From: Herbidospora mongoliensis
GTDB lineage: Bacteria > Actinomycetota > Actinomycetes > Streptosporangiales > Streptosporangiaceae
DNA: 64,000 bases
Direction: 5' to 3'
Assembly (NCBI RefSeq): GCF_001570545.1
Contig: NZ_BBXD01000019.1
Location: 267,123-331,122 of the forward strand
Part shown: positions 36,185-44,714 of the stretch, in pieces
Layout: every line of letters starts with the position of its first letter
How positions within the stretch are numbered: the first letter of the stretch is position 1
Notes under the pieces: generated by a model
What the model saw: only the letters and a program-made list of their open reading frames with translations
Database searches by the model: none
Told to the model about the DNA's origin: nothing
Program-made: the position numbers and the translations under genes

Positions 36185-37789
36185 GTGGCCGTGACCGATT
36201 TCGCTGACAAGGCGCCCGAACAGCCCGAGCCGAAGGAGCAGGTGCTCTCAGTGCGCGAGCGGCTGCTGCCGCCGATGCCGGGCGACGGGTTGTGGGCCTG
36301 GCTCGGCCCCCTCATCATCGCCGTGTTCGGCGGCTTCCTGCGGTTCGACCGCCTCGGAATGCCGAAGGCGGTGGTCTTCGACGAGACCTACTACGCCAAA
36401 GACGGCTGGTCGACCCTGAAATACGGCGTCGAGACCCAGTTCCTCGACGGCGACGCGGCCAATCAGGCGATGCTGCGCGGCGACGACAACATCTTCAAGG
36501 TCTGTCAGAACATCGCCGACTGCGGCTCCTATGTCGTCCACCCGCCGCTGGGCAAGTGGATGATCGGCCTCGGCGAGTGGATGTTCGGCCTGAACCCGTT
36601 CGGCTGGCGGTTCGCCGCCGCGCTGCTCGGCACGATCTCGATCTTCCTGCTGGCCCGGCTGGCCCGCCGGATGACCCGCTCGACCCTGCTGGGCTGCCTG
36701 GCCGGGTTCCTGCTCGCGGTCGACGGCCTCCACTTCGTGCTGTCCCGCACCGCCCTGCTCGACATCTTCCTGATGTTCTGGCTGCTGGCCGGGTTCGCCT
36801 GCCTGGTCGTCGACCGCGACAAGAGCCGCGAGCGGCTGGCCGACTGGTACGAGAACTCCCCCCTCAGCGACCTGGGCCCCCGGCTCGGCCTGCGTCCGTG
36901 GCGGCTGGCGGCCGGCCTGTGCCTGGGTGCCGCGCTGGCCACCAAGTGGACCGGCATCCTGTTCATCGCCGCGTTCGGCATCATGACGGTCCTGTGGGAC
37001 CTCGGCGCCCGCCGCGCGGTCGGCCTTCGCCGCCCGCTGCTGGCGGCGCTGAAACTCGACGTCCCGCTCGCGTTCGCCTGGGTCGCGATCACGTCTTTGG
37101 TCGTGTACGTCGTCTCGTTCTTCGGCTGGTTCGGCAGCGACCGGGGCTACGGCCGCAACTGGGCCGAGGCCACCTCAGGCGGCTGGCAGAACTTCGTGTT
37201 CAGCTCCATGCGGTCGTGGTTCGACTACCAGACCCAGATCCTGTCGTTCCACACCGGGCTGGAGACCACCCACCCCTACCAGTCGCAACCGTGGCAGTGG
37301 CCGCTGCTCACCCGCCCCGTCGCGTTCTTCTACGAGTCGCCGTCGGGCTGCGGCACCGACAGCTGCTCCTGGGCCGTGCTCGGCACCGGCACCCCGATCA
37401 TCTGGTACGCCGGTCTCGCCGCCATGATCGCCATGATCGCCTGGTACGTCGCCACCCGCGACTGGCGGGCCGGGGCCGTCCTGCTGGGTTACGCGGCGGG
37501 CTGGCTGCCCTGGTTCTACTTCGCCTGGGCCGACAACCGCACGATGTTCCTCTTCTACGCCATCCCGATGGTCCCGTTCATGATCCTGGGCATCGTGCTG
37601 GCGGCCGGCCTGATCATCGGCCCGGCCACCGCTCCACTGCAGCGCCGCAGGGCCGGCGCGATCGCGGTCGGCGTGTTCGCCCTGCTGGCCCTGGTCAACT
37701 TCTGGTGGCTCTATCCGGTGCTGTCGGCGGAGCTTCTTCCGTACCAGGACTGGTATGACCGGATGTTGTTCAAGAAGGGCTGGATCTGA
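36185..37789 (+). CDS. pmt: Polyprenyl-phosphate-mannose protein O-mannosyltransferase
   Basis: The 534-residue multi-spanning protein has the PMT catalytic motif FDETYYAKDGWS in the first outer loop (Asp 66, Glu 67). It has HPPLGKWMIGLGEWMFG, ATKWTGI and a C-terminal HPYQSQPWQWPLL loop, all typical of bacterial Pmt. It transfers mannose to secreted proteins during Sec export. Donor lipid is probably made by the GT2 gene nearby. The 215-base gap to rsmI shows no gene. The GTG start at 36185 has no clear ribosome-binding site. Confidence 0.95.
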   Translation: MAVTDFADKAPEQPEPKEQVLSVRERLLPPMPGDGLWAWLGPLIIAVFGGFLRFDRLGMPKAVVFDETYYAKDGWSTLKYGVETQFLDGDAANQAMLRGDDNIFKVCQNIADCGSYVVHPPLGKWMIGLGEWMFGLNPFGWRFAAALLGTISIFLLARLARRMTRSTLLGCLAGFLLAVDGLHFVLSRTALLDIFLMFWLLAGFACLVVDRDKSRERLADWYENSPLSDLGPRLGLRPWRLAAGLCLGAALATKWTGILFIAAFGIMTVLWDLGARRAVGLRRPLLAALKLDVPLAFAWVAITSLVVYVVSFFGWFGSDRGYGRNWAEATSGGWQNFVFSSMRSWFDYQTQILSFHTGLETTHPYQSQPWQWPLLTRPVAFFYESPSGCGTDSCSWAVLGTGTPIIWYAGLAAMIAMIAWYVATRDWRAGAVLLGYAAGWLPWFYFAWADNRTMFLFYAIPMVPFMILGIVLAAGLIIGPATAPLQRRRAGAIAVGVFALLALVNFWWLYPVLSAELLPYQDWYDRMLFKKGWI

Positions 37790-37889
37790 CCTCTGGCGGG
37801 CAGGTCCGTATCGTGAGTCACTAGGGGGGTGGTCCCGAGTGTCTCTCGGTCGTCGTCAACGGTGGGTGCCATACGGCAGACTGCGGGTC

Positions 37890-39218
37890 ATGCCCGCACC
37901 TGACGTGGCGGCCCTCCTCGCCGAGCTGGAGCGAGCCGAGCCGGATGTCGCCGACTCGGCTCGAGTCGCCGTTGAGTGGCTCACCGGCGGCGAGGCCCTT
38001 GAGACGATCAGCCAGCTCGATGTCTGCGAGTTCCTCTGGTACGCCCTGCCGATCAAGGTGACGGGCGACCGGCACGGCATCGCCCGCGCCCTCGGCCGCC
38101 TGTTCGAACTGGGCGGCATGGAGCGCTACGCCGCCCTCTGCGACTCGCCCACCACGACCAGGATCCTGCGCGTCTACGCCCGTGAGGGCGAGGAGGCCGG
38201 CACCGCCGCCTACCAGGACGCCGTGGAATCGACCGGGGTCCTGCCTCCCGACGTCTCGGAGCTCAGCTGGAGCTCCATCATGGGCCCCGAGGAGCTGGGC
38301 GCCCACGTGGCCTGCGCGGCCGCGCTGGAACTCGCCCTCGTGTCCGGCGAGCTCCCGCAACCGGCCGACAAGGCCTTCGCCAAGGGCCGCCTCGACCTCA
38401 CCCGCCGCTGGCTGACCAGCCCCCGCCCCGAACTCGGCGGCGACTGCTGGCTGCACCGCGTCCACGGCGAACGCCTCAACCGCTGGGTCCTCGGCCGGGG
38501 CCGCCCCCGCCGGGAACTCGCGCAGCCCTTCGAGGTCCGCCTGCACGCGCCCGTCACTCCCCCGGAAGAGCCCCACCTCGCCTCGCTGTGGTGGCTGCTC
38601 GACTGGGCCGAGACCGGCGGCGTGCCGCTGACCCAGAAGTTCAACGTGGCCCGCGCCCTGGTGATCGAGTCGGTCGAACTGTTCGGCTGGGACACGCTGA
38701 CCTCGGGCACCGTCCGGGGCGAGGCCGACGTGCCGACCCTGACGATGCTCCGCGAGATGGTCATGACCGACCTGAAGGCCGTCCGGCGCACCGGCCGCAA
38801 ACTCGTGCTGACCCCCGCGGGCCGGAGACTGTCCGACAACCCCGACATCCTCTGGACCGCCGCCACGGCGGCCCTGCTCACCCCCGCCAAGGGCGAACAC
38901 GACTTCGAGGTCTCCATCCGCGAGTCGGCCCTGATGTTGCTGGCCGACGGCGCCGAATACGCCTACCCCGACCTGTGCGAACGCGTCGCCGAGGTGGTCA
39001 ACGGCGAGGGCTGGCGTTCGGCGGCCGGAGCCCAGGTGAGCGCCAGAGACCTGGGCGGCCCGATGGGCGAGTTCCAGCGCCGCCTCGACGCCCTCGACCT
39101 GCGCGTGTCGTGCGACTGGCGCTCGACGTGGCAGCTCACCCCGGTGGGCCAGGCGGCGGCCCTGTCGGCGCTCCGCACCCAGGCCCTGCGCCCGAGGCAG
39201 TACGCCGGGCTGGGCTGA
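37890..39218 (+). CDS. Hypothetical protein, actinobacterial, soluble
   Basis: No family was recognised with certainty. The 442-residue product (from ATG 37890, MPAPDVAALLAELERAEP) is soluble, acidic and Leu/Ala/Arg rich with no signal peptide. The middle part (about 225-345, WWLLDWAETGGVPLTQKFN, then GRKLVLTPAGRRLSDNPDIL) resembles the winged-helix-like tail found in some pRiA4b ORF-3 or SEC-C proteins. That part would be a small helical domain followed by a 'trait' strand pair. The frame is open 45 codons further upstream, into the end of pmt, and the true start is uncertain. It is read in the same direction as pmt 100 bases earlier. Confidence 0.6.
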   Translation: MPAPDVAALLAELERAEPDVADSARVAVEWLTGGEALETISQLDVCEFLWYALPIKVTGDRHGIARALGRLFELGGMERYAALCDSPTTTRILRVYAREGEEAGTAAYQDAVESTGVLPPDVSELSWSSIMGPEELGAHVACAAALELALVSGELPQPADKAFAKGRLDLTRRWLTSPRPELGGDCWLHRVHGERLNRWVLGRGRPRRELAQPFEVRLHAPVTPPEEPHLASLWWLLDWAETGGVPLTQKFNVARALVIESVELFGWDTLTSGTVRGEADVPTLTMLREMVMTDLKAVRRTGRKLVLTPAGRRLSDNPDILWTAATAALLTPAKGEHDFEVSIRESALMLLADGAEYAYPDLCERVAEVVNGEGWRSAAGAQVSARDLGGPMGEFQRRLDALDLRVSCDWRSTWQLTPVGQAAALSALRTQALRPRQYAGLG

Positions 39219-39269
39219 CCACTTCCGCTGCGCGTGCAGCGGATACGGGGGGTCGCGCGTTCTATAGAC

Positions 39270-39776
39270 ATGACGGGTGACATGCTTCAGGACTTCGTGC
39301 CGCCACCCGAAGTTCTGGTCACCCTCTATCGCGAGAACCGGCTCGAACTCATTCGGCTGGCCCTGCTGCTGGTCGGCGACCGGGAGACCGCGGAAGACGT
39401 CGTCCAAGACGTGTTCGCCCGGCTGCACGGGAGCCGGCCGGGTGTGCTGACCCTGGCTTATGTCCGCACCAGCGTGCTCAACGGGGCGCGCTCGGCGCTG
39501 CGGCGGCGGCGGGTGGCGATCCACAAACCGCCGCCGGCCGCCATTCCGGAAGATTCGGCCGAAGCGGCCGTGTTGCTGGGCGAGACCCGGCAAGAGGTGC
39601 TGACCGCCCTCAACCGGCTGCCGAACCGGCAGCGGGAGACCCTGGTGCTGCGCTACTACCTCGACCTGTCCGACGGGGAGATCGCGGAGGTGACGGGTCT
39701 GCAGCCGAGCACGGTCCGCTCCACGGTCATGCGCGCGCTGATCCGCCTGGAACGCGAACTGAAGGCGTCGACATGA
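39270..39776 (+). CDS. ECF-type RNA polymerase sigma factor
   Basis: The protein (168 residues from ATG 39270) has region 2 (LYRENRLELIRLALLLVGD, EDVVQDVFARLHG) and region 4 (ALNRLPNRQRETLVLRYYLD, GEIAEVTGLQPSTVRSTVMR). It lacks regions 1 and 3, the ECF plan, and is closest in feel to the SigE/SigM-like group of actinomycetes. Its stop overlaps the next start as ATGA. The membrane protein that follows is therefore the likely regulator. The frame also permits a GTG start at 39234. TATAGA sits right before the ATG, so the transcription start is unclear. Confidence 0.85.
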   Translation: MTGDMLQDFVPPPEVLVTLYRENRLELIRLALLLVGDRETAEDVVQDVFARLHGSRPGVLTLAYVRTSVLNGARSALRRRRVAIHKPPPAAIPEDSAEAAVLLGETRQEVLTALNRLPNRQRETLVLRYYLDLSDGEIAEVTGLQPSTVRSTVMRALIRLERELKAST

Positions 39777-40846
39777 GCCACATCGAAGACATCCTCCGGG
39801 ACGCCCTCACCACGAAGGCCGCCACCGTCGCCGACGACGGCCTCCTCCACCCGCTGCCCACGCCGCATCGGTCCTGGTCGGTGCGCTGGCGCGGGCCCCT
39901 CGCCCTCGCGGCCTCCCTCGCCGTCGTGGCGAGCGGGCTCTTCCTGGGTGTACGCGGCGTCGCCGTCGAACCCTTCCCCGCCGCCTCCCCCAAAGCCATG
40001 GGCCCGTACGTCGGCCCGCTGGCCACCCCCATCGAGCAGGTGTGGCCGAAGGCCGTCCACCGGATCCCGGCCGAGGGGCCGGGCGGCGTCGCGTTCACCC
40101 CCACCGACGTCGCCGACGGCGCGGTCGTCGGGAGGGGCCAGCAGGACACGATCCTGCGCTACGACCTGACCCGGCGCGCGTTCAACGTGGTGGCGACCGT
40201 GAACACGTACACCACGAGTCTGGTCGCGGGCGACGGTCACGCCGCCTGGTGGGCCGGCGGCGCCATCTGGCTGGCGCCGCTGACCGGGGGCGAGCCCGTG
40301 CGCCTGGCCACCGCCGGCACGTCGCCGACCTCGCTCACCGGCCTGGCCATCGCCGACGGCATGGTGACCTGGTCGACGTTCGAATCGGGCATTCAGAGCG
40401 TCCCGCTGTCCGGCGGACCGGTCGCCCGGGTGCCCGGTTCCGCCGGTTACGTCTTGATGGAGTGGCCGTGGGCCGGCCGGGCGCCCAACGGGCTGGTCGA
40501 CCTGCGTTCCGGCACCTGGTCGACGGCGCCCACTCCCCGGGGCCGCACCGTCTGGTTCGGCTGCGGCCCCGAATGGTGCGCCGACCTGCTGGAGGCCTGG
40601 CGCCGCGACGGCACGGTCGTGCGCCGTCTCCCCGGACGGCCAACGAGCCGGCTGTGGGGCGCCCACGTCGTCCACCTCGTGCAGCAGGACGCCGCGGGGA
40701 CCCGGGCCTCCACCCTCTACGACGTGCCCAGCGGCCGGGCCGGGCAGATCGTCAACGAGGCCGAGGGCGTCCAGCTGGGCGACGAGGTGTCCTGGTACCG
40801 GACGGGCGACACGGTGACCGCCATCGACATGGACGCCCTGCGGTGA
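39773..40846 (+). CDS. Membrane protein with outer beta-propeller-like domain, putative anti-sigma partner
   Basis: The 357-residue protein has a 40-residue cytosolic N-terminus (MSHIEDILRDALTTKAATV), one membrane helix (about 42-62) and a 290-residue outer part. The outer part has repeated Trp/Gly strands (GDGHAAWWAGGAIWLAPLTGG, ADGMVTWSTFESGIQSVPLSG) that look like propeller blades. The short N-terminus lacks the HxxxCxxC zinc motif of classical anti-sigma factors. Translational coupling to the ECF sigma gene makes a sensing or sequestering role likely but unproven. Confidence 0.65.
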   Translation: MSHIEDILRDALTTKAATVADDGLLHPLPTPHRSWSVRWRGPLALAASLAVVASGLFLGVRGVAVEPFPAASPKAMGPYVGPLATPIEQVWPKAVHRIPAEGPGGVAFTPTDVADGAVVGRGQQDTILRYDLTRRAFNVVATVNTYTTSLVAGDGHAAWWAGGAIWLAPLTGGEPVRLATAGTSPTSLTGLAIADGMVTWSTFESGIQSVPLSGGPVARVPGSAGYVLMEWPWAGRAPNGLVDLRSGTWSTAPTPRGRTVWFGCGPEWCADLLEAWRRDGTVVRRLPGRPTSRLWGAHVVHLVQQDAAGTRASTLYDVPSGRAGQIVNEAEGVQLGDEVSWYRTGDTVTAIDMDALR

Positions 40847-40850
40847 CCCC

Positions 40851-41921
40851 TCACGGCACGGCGGCCAGGAACAGGTAGCTCCCGCACAGCGCGAGATGCA
40901 GACCGGCCGACAGCAGCGTCGCCCGCCCCGGCATGACGGTGAGCGTGCCGACGATCGCGGTCAGCACGAGCAGCACGATGTGGACCGCGCCGAGCCCCAG
41001 CAGGAGCGGCCCGGCGAGCCAGATCGACGCCACCGCGATGGTCGGGATGGTCAGCCCGATGCTGGCCATCGCCGACCCGAGGGCGAGGTTGAGGCTGATC
41101 TGGACCCGGTTCCGGCGCGCGTTGCGGGCGGCGGCCAGGGTCTCCGGCAACAGCACCAGCAGCGCGATGACGACACCGACCACCGATCCGGGCAGCCCGG
41201 CGCCGGAGACGGCGTCCTCGATGGTCTTCGACTCGACCTTGGCCAGCCCGACGACCGCGACCAGCGCCACGACGAGCAGCCCGAGGCTGGTCCGGGCAGC
41301 CTTCGCCGACGGGCCGTAGGCGTGGTCGTCGTCGTCGCCTTCCGCCAGGAAGTAGTCCCGGTGCCGGATGTTCTGGACGAACACAAACAAGACGTACAGA
41401 GCAAGTGACACCACGGCGGCGAAGGCGAGCTGCGGGCCCGAGAACTCCGGACCGGAGTCGCTGGTCGTGAACGAAGGCAGCACCATGCACAGCGTCGCCA
41501 GCGTGATGACGGTGGCCAGCGCCGCGCCGGTCCCCTCGGGATTGAACGGCGCGGTGCCCCGTCTCAGCGCCGTGATCAGCAGCGACAGCCCGACGATGCC
41601 GTTACAGGTGATCATCACCGCGGCGAAGACGGTGTCCCGGGCGAGCGAGGCGGCGCCGGGCCCGCCCGAGATCATCAGCGTCACGATCAGCCCGACCTCG
41701 ATGACCGTGACCGCGACGGCCAGGATCAGCGACCCGAACGGCTCCCCCACCCGATGGGCGACCACCTCGGCATGATGGACGGCCGCCAGCACACACCCCG
41801 CCAGCAGCAGCACGATCAGGACCTCGACGACGACCGGCAGACCGCGCCCCCAGACCGCGGCGAGCGCCAGAATGGCGACGACGGGCACGATCGACGCGGC
41901 CACCCTCACCCGGGCGTTCAT
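40851..41921 (-). CDS. chaA: Calcium/proton antiporter (ChaA/CAX type)
   Basis: The 356-residue protein has about eleven membrane helices and the two inverted alpha repeats of Ca2+/cation exchangers. The first is VAHRVGEPFGSLILAVAVTV followed by IEVGLI, and the second is LVLLPETLAAARNARRN with SLNLALGSAMASIGLTIP. An acidic loop near residue 195 (AEGDDDDHAYGP) divides the halves. It exports Ca2+ or Na+ in exchange for protons. The ATG overlaps the stop of the kinase-fold gene (ATGA), so production of the two is coupled. Confidence 0.88.
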   Translation of the reverse strand: MNARVRVAASIVPVVAILALAAVWGRGLPVVVEVLIVLLLAGCVLAAVHHAEVVAHRVGEPFGSLILAVAVTVIEVGLIVTLMISGGPGAASLARDTVFAAVMITCNGIVGLSLLITALRRGTAPFNPEGTGAALATVITLATLCMVLPSFTTSDSGPEFSGPQLAFAAVVSLALYVLFVFVQNIRHRDYFLAEGDDDDHAYGPSAKAARTSLGLLVVALVAVVGLAKVESKTIEDAVSGAGLPGSVVGVVIALLVLLPETLAAARNARRNRVQISLNLALGSAMASIGLTIPTIAVASIWLAGPLLLGLGAVHIVLLVLTAIVGTLTVMPGRATLLSAGLHLALCGSYLFLAAVP

Positions 41922-42853
41922 CGGACCTCCTGAGCCGGGTAGGGCGTGAGTTTCGTCTCGGTCATCAGGCGGTGGTGAAATTCCTCGTGGACGAGGGCGG
42001 TCCGGGCGTGTCGGCCGACGATCTCGGCGAGGTCGGGCGGAACGTCGGCGCCCCAGGTCCGGCGGATCTGGTGCACCAGAAACCCGGCGGTGTAGTCGCG
42101 GTCATACCGGAGATGCGCGGTGAGGAACGCCCTCTCGGCCGGTGAGAGGTCGAACGCCGAGCTCAGGGCGAGGCCGAAGTCGGCGAAGTAGAGCGCCTCC
42201 CCGTCGGTGAGGACGTTGCGGAAGTGGGCGTCGAAATGGACCAGTCCGCGTGAGCTCATGACGTCACAGCCGCGCGCGAGTTCCCGCTCCGCCCAGGCGT
42301 AGCGCGGCCGGTCGGCGAGCCATCCGTCCAGCGTGTGCGGGATGTGCTCCAGGAACAGCGCGAGACTGAACGAGGACCGGCCGATGGCTTCGAGCCGCTC
42401 GCGCACGGCCGGGGAGCCCTCCCAGTGGGCGACCGCGCCGTCGATGCCGCCGAACTCCTCGGCGAACCCTTCGGGAGGCGAGTCGGGGATGACCCGCCAG
42501 TGGTAGAGCAACGGAAATCCCTGGTAGTCGCCCGCGCGGACCCAGCCGGTCGTCATCTCGTGGACGGCCAGCTCCCGCCAGGCGCCGAACCCCGCCGAAC
42601 CGAGGCCGTAGTGGTAGAAGGCCGGCAGGTCGAACAGGTTCGCCGTCGACCGGGCGTTCCCTGGCCGCATCTCCAGATCGGTCAGCGGGACCCGTTTGAC
42701 GAAGACCGGTGTGCCGTCGACATCCAGGGTCGCCGACCTGCCGCCGATGCCCGCGTCGTGCGCGGTGGCTGTCCGCACGCGGTCGGCGAGTTCGTGGTCG
42801 CTCAGCTCCGACAACCGTGGTGAAGCGGCCTCATATCCCGCCCGCACTGGCAC
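41918..42853 (-). CDS. Protein-kinase-fold protein coupled to the antiporter
   Basis: The 311-residue protein has no close family name, but the kinase-like fold is readable. There is an ATP-lobe Lys in TPVFVKRVPL (about 53), a catalytic loop HFDAHFRN (about 207-214) and ADFGL (about 223) as the DFG equivalent. It belongs with aminoglycoside-phosphotransferase or lipopolysaccharide-kinase-like enzymes rather than PknB-type kinases. Its stop overlaps the antiporter start. Whether it phosphorylates the antiporter, a small molecule or nothing is not shown. Confidence 0.7.
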   Translation of the reverse strand: MPVRAGYEAASPRLSELSDHELADRVRTATAHDAGIGGRSATLDVDGTPVFVKRVPLTDLEMRPGNARSTANLFDLPAFYHYGLGSAGFGAWRELAVHEMTTGWVRAGDYQGFPLLYHWRVIPDSPPEGFAEEFGGIDGAVAHWEGSPAVRERLEAIGRSSFSLALFLEHIPHTLDGWLADRPRYAWAERELARGCDVMSSRGLVHFDAHFRNVLTDGEALYFADFGLALSSAFDLSPAERAFLTAHLRYDRDYTAGFLVHQIRRTWGADVPPDLAEIVGRHARTALVHEEFHHRLMTETKLTPYPAQEVR

Positions 42854-42956
42854 CCCCTGGCTTATCCACAGGTCGATTCTTCACTCCCTCCGGTCAAGTG
42901 CGGTGTTGGGTAGTGTCGGCGGCCGAGTCAAAGATCCAACCGGGCAGGGGAGCCAC

Positions 42957-44078
42957 TTGAGAGACACACGGGGTGACCGGCGAGGGCGCAGACCCAACCG
43001 CCCCGATCCGGCCGCAGGTCCGGTCGAGGCGTTCGCCGACCAGTTGTGGCAGCTCAAGATAGCCGCGGGCGACCCGACCTTCGCCGAGATGTGCGACCAG
43101 CTCGGGGCCGCCGCGTCGAAGTCGTCCCTGGCCGCGGCCTCGCAGGGGCGGACACTGCCGAGCTGGGCTGTGACCTGGGAGTTCGTCCGGGTGCTCGCGG
43201 TCGGGCGACTGGGCCAGGATCCGGCGGAGGCGGAACGGGAGTGGCTGGCCCGCTGGAGAAAGGCGTTCGCCGACCTCGGACCGCCGTCTCCGAACACGAA
43301 CACCTCCATCAGCACGGTGTCGCCTTCGGCCGTCGGCACCGCGTCGCCCTCGGATGTCGGCACCGCATCGCCCTCAACCGTCGGCACCGGGTCGCCCCTG
43401 CTCGTTGGCACCGCGTCGTCCTCGGATGTCGGCACCGCATCGCTCTCGGCCGTCGGCACTGGGTCGCCCTCAGATGTCGGCACCGCATCGCCCTCGCTCG
43501 TCGGCACCGGGTCGCCCTCGCTGGAGGAGGGCGCCCCTGGCGAGGTGGCGCCGCGCTCCGCGGAGATCACGGTCTTCGCCGGCGGCGCATCGCGCTCTCG
43601 GGAGGCGCGGGTCGCCGGGTCGGCGCGGCGGTTCGGGCCGCGGGTCCTCGCCGCCGCCGCAGTCGCGCTCGTGGTGGCCGTCGCCGGGGCCTTCCTGGTC
43701 AACGGCAGGTCTCCGGAGAAGGCCTTGGTGACCCCCATCCCGCTGGACGAATCGATCTTCGAAGGAGACATCACCATCCCCGACGGCACCCTGATAGCGA
43801 AGGGCGAGTCGTTCGAGAAGGTCTGGCGGATCAAGAACACCGGCAAGGTCGAGTGGTCCGGGCGTTTCCTCATGCGAGTGAACGACACCGTCTGCTCCGC
43901 TCCCAGGAAGGTCGAGATCCCGCACACCCCGCCGGGAGACTCGGTGGACATCCGGGTGCCGGTGGTGGCGCCGGACATCGCCGGCGCCTGCAAGATCTTC
44001 TGGAAGATGGTGGACGATGAGGGCCGCCTCCTCTTCCCCGACAAACGTCCGATCTTCCTGGATGTCCGAGTGGGCTGA
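42957..44078 (+). CDS. HTH-membrane protein with outer NBR1-Ig-like domain and octapeptide repeat
   Basis: From TTG 42957 (GGGGAG upstream) the protein is 373 residues. It has an N-terminal XRE-like helical domain (about 23-105, FAEMCDQLGAAASKSSLAAA ... GRTLPSWAVTWEFVRVL) and an octapeptide repeat (124-188). A membrane helix (228-248) and an outer Ig domain (about 268-373) follow. In the Ig domain DGTLIAKGESFEKVWRIKNT, G.VEW and a C-terminal FLDVRV match the NBR1-type Ig fold. The layout is inside DNA- or partner-binding domain, stalk, membrane, outside Ig. Ligand and target are unknown. A long frame on the opposite strand is a shadow. Confidence 0.75.
   Translation: MRDTRGDRRGRRPNRPDPAAGPVEAFADQLWQLKIAAGDPTFAEMCDQLGAAASKSSLAAASQGRTLPSWAVTWEFVRVLAVGRLGQDPAEAEREWLARWRKAFADLGPPSPNTNTSISTVSPSAVGTASPSDVGTASPSTVGTGSPLLVGTASSSDVGTASLSAVGTGSPSDVGTASPSLVGTGSPSLEEGAPGEVAPRSAEITVFAGGASRSREARVAGSARRFGPRVLAAAAVALVVAVAGAFLVNGRSPEKALVTPIPLDESIFEGDITIPDGTLIAKGESFEKVWRIKNTGKVEWSGRFLMRVNDTVCSAPRKVEIPHTPPGDSVDIRVPVVAPDIAGACKIFWKMVDDEGRLLFPDKRPIFLDVRVG
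43326..43520 (+). repeat. 24-bp minisatellite encoding VGTxSPSx octapeptides
   Basis: Eight tandem copies of a 24-base unit (consensus GTCGGCACCGCRTCGCCCTC plus four variable bases) encode VGTASPSD-like octapeptides. The units differ by a few substitutions but keep the period, so the tract can change length by slippage without a frameshift. Confidence 0.88.
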
Positions 44079-44087
44079 CCTGCGGTT

Positions 44088-44115
44088 TATTTGTCCAATG
44101 TCCAGTGGACAAATA
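44088..44115. promoter_or_regulatory. 10-bp inverted repeat between the NBR1-Ig gene and sapA
   Basis: TATTTGTCCA (44088-44097) pairs perfectly with TGGACAAATA (44106-44115) around an eight-base loop. It lies just after one stop and 84 bases before the sapA start. It could be a terminator stem, but no U tract follows, and the AT-rich ends suit an operator for sapA. Confidence 0.55.
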
Positions 44116-44198
44116 TCGGACGAAGATCCCTGGAAGTTGCCGGAGACGTCGTGCCAGCGTGAAGGGCAAGGACCTCTCAACGGAAAGGGACCTTTGTC

Positions 44199-44612
44199 GT
44201 GCTCATCCTGAGGAAGGTCGCCTCACTGGGACTCACGACCGCCGCGGTCGTCGCCGCAGCCGTCGTGGGCACCGCGACGCCCGCGTCCGCCGCGCTCTAC
44301 GGCGGGCAGTGCGGCTCCGGCTACAACCTCGTGAACTTACGAGACTTCCCCGACATGCGCGGGACGATCTATCTGACCTACAACGCCTCCACCGGAAAGA
44401 ACTGCGTCGTCACCATCAGGGAGAACCCGGGTGGCGCGACGCTGATGGAGGCCTACATCCGCCGCACCGGCACGACCACGTGGATCAAGGACCGGGGCAA
44501 CTTCACCACCTACGCCGGCCCGGTCTACCTCTCGGCGGCCGGATCGTGCGTCGACTGGGGCGGCACCATCGGCACCGCCAGCGTGGGCCGCAACGGCACC
44601 AACTGCGGCTGA
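44199..44612 (+). CDS. sapA: SapA-like spore-associated secreted protein, copy 1
   Basis: The 137-residue protein has a signal peptide ending TPASAA (about 30) and a mature part starting YGGQCGSGYNLVN. TIYLTYNASTGKNCVVTIR and the C-terminal CVDWGG ... GTNCG follow, giving four cysteines. This matches SapA, a protein found on Streptomyces spores, whose molecular role is not settled. The GTG start has AAGGGA upstream. A second copy follows 100 bases downstream. Confidence 0.85.
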   Translation: MLILRKVASLGLTTAAVVAAAVVGTATPASAALYGGQCGSGYNLVNLRDFPDMRGTIYLTYNASTGKNCVVTIRENPGGATLMEAYIRRTGTTTWIKDRGNFTTYAGPVYLSAAGSCVDWGGTIGTASVGRNGTNCG

Positions 44613-44714
44613 CCGACCCAACACGACGCGCCCGACGTCAGTGCGTCCGGAATGACGTCACCTGACGTGCGCTCGTGTTCAGGCATGTGCAAAAAACGCA
44701 TTGGAAGGGGACCA

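Noticed and set aside
43326..43520. The 24-bp repeats as a possible CRISPR array
   Set aside because: The units are contiguous with no unique spacers and stay in frame, so this is a coding minisatellite.
42881..44044. A 387-codon antisense frame over the NBR1-Ig gene
   Set aside because: It mirrors the minisatellite (GDAVPTSE repeats). The plus strand has the Ig fold, the membrane helix and a ribosome site.
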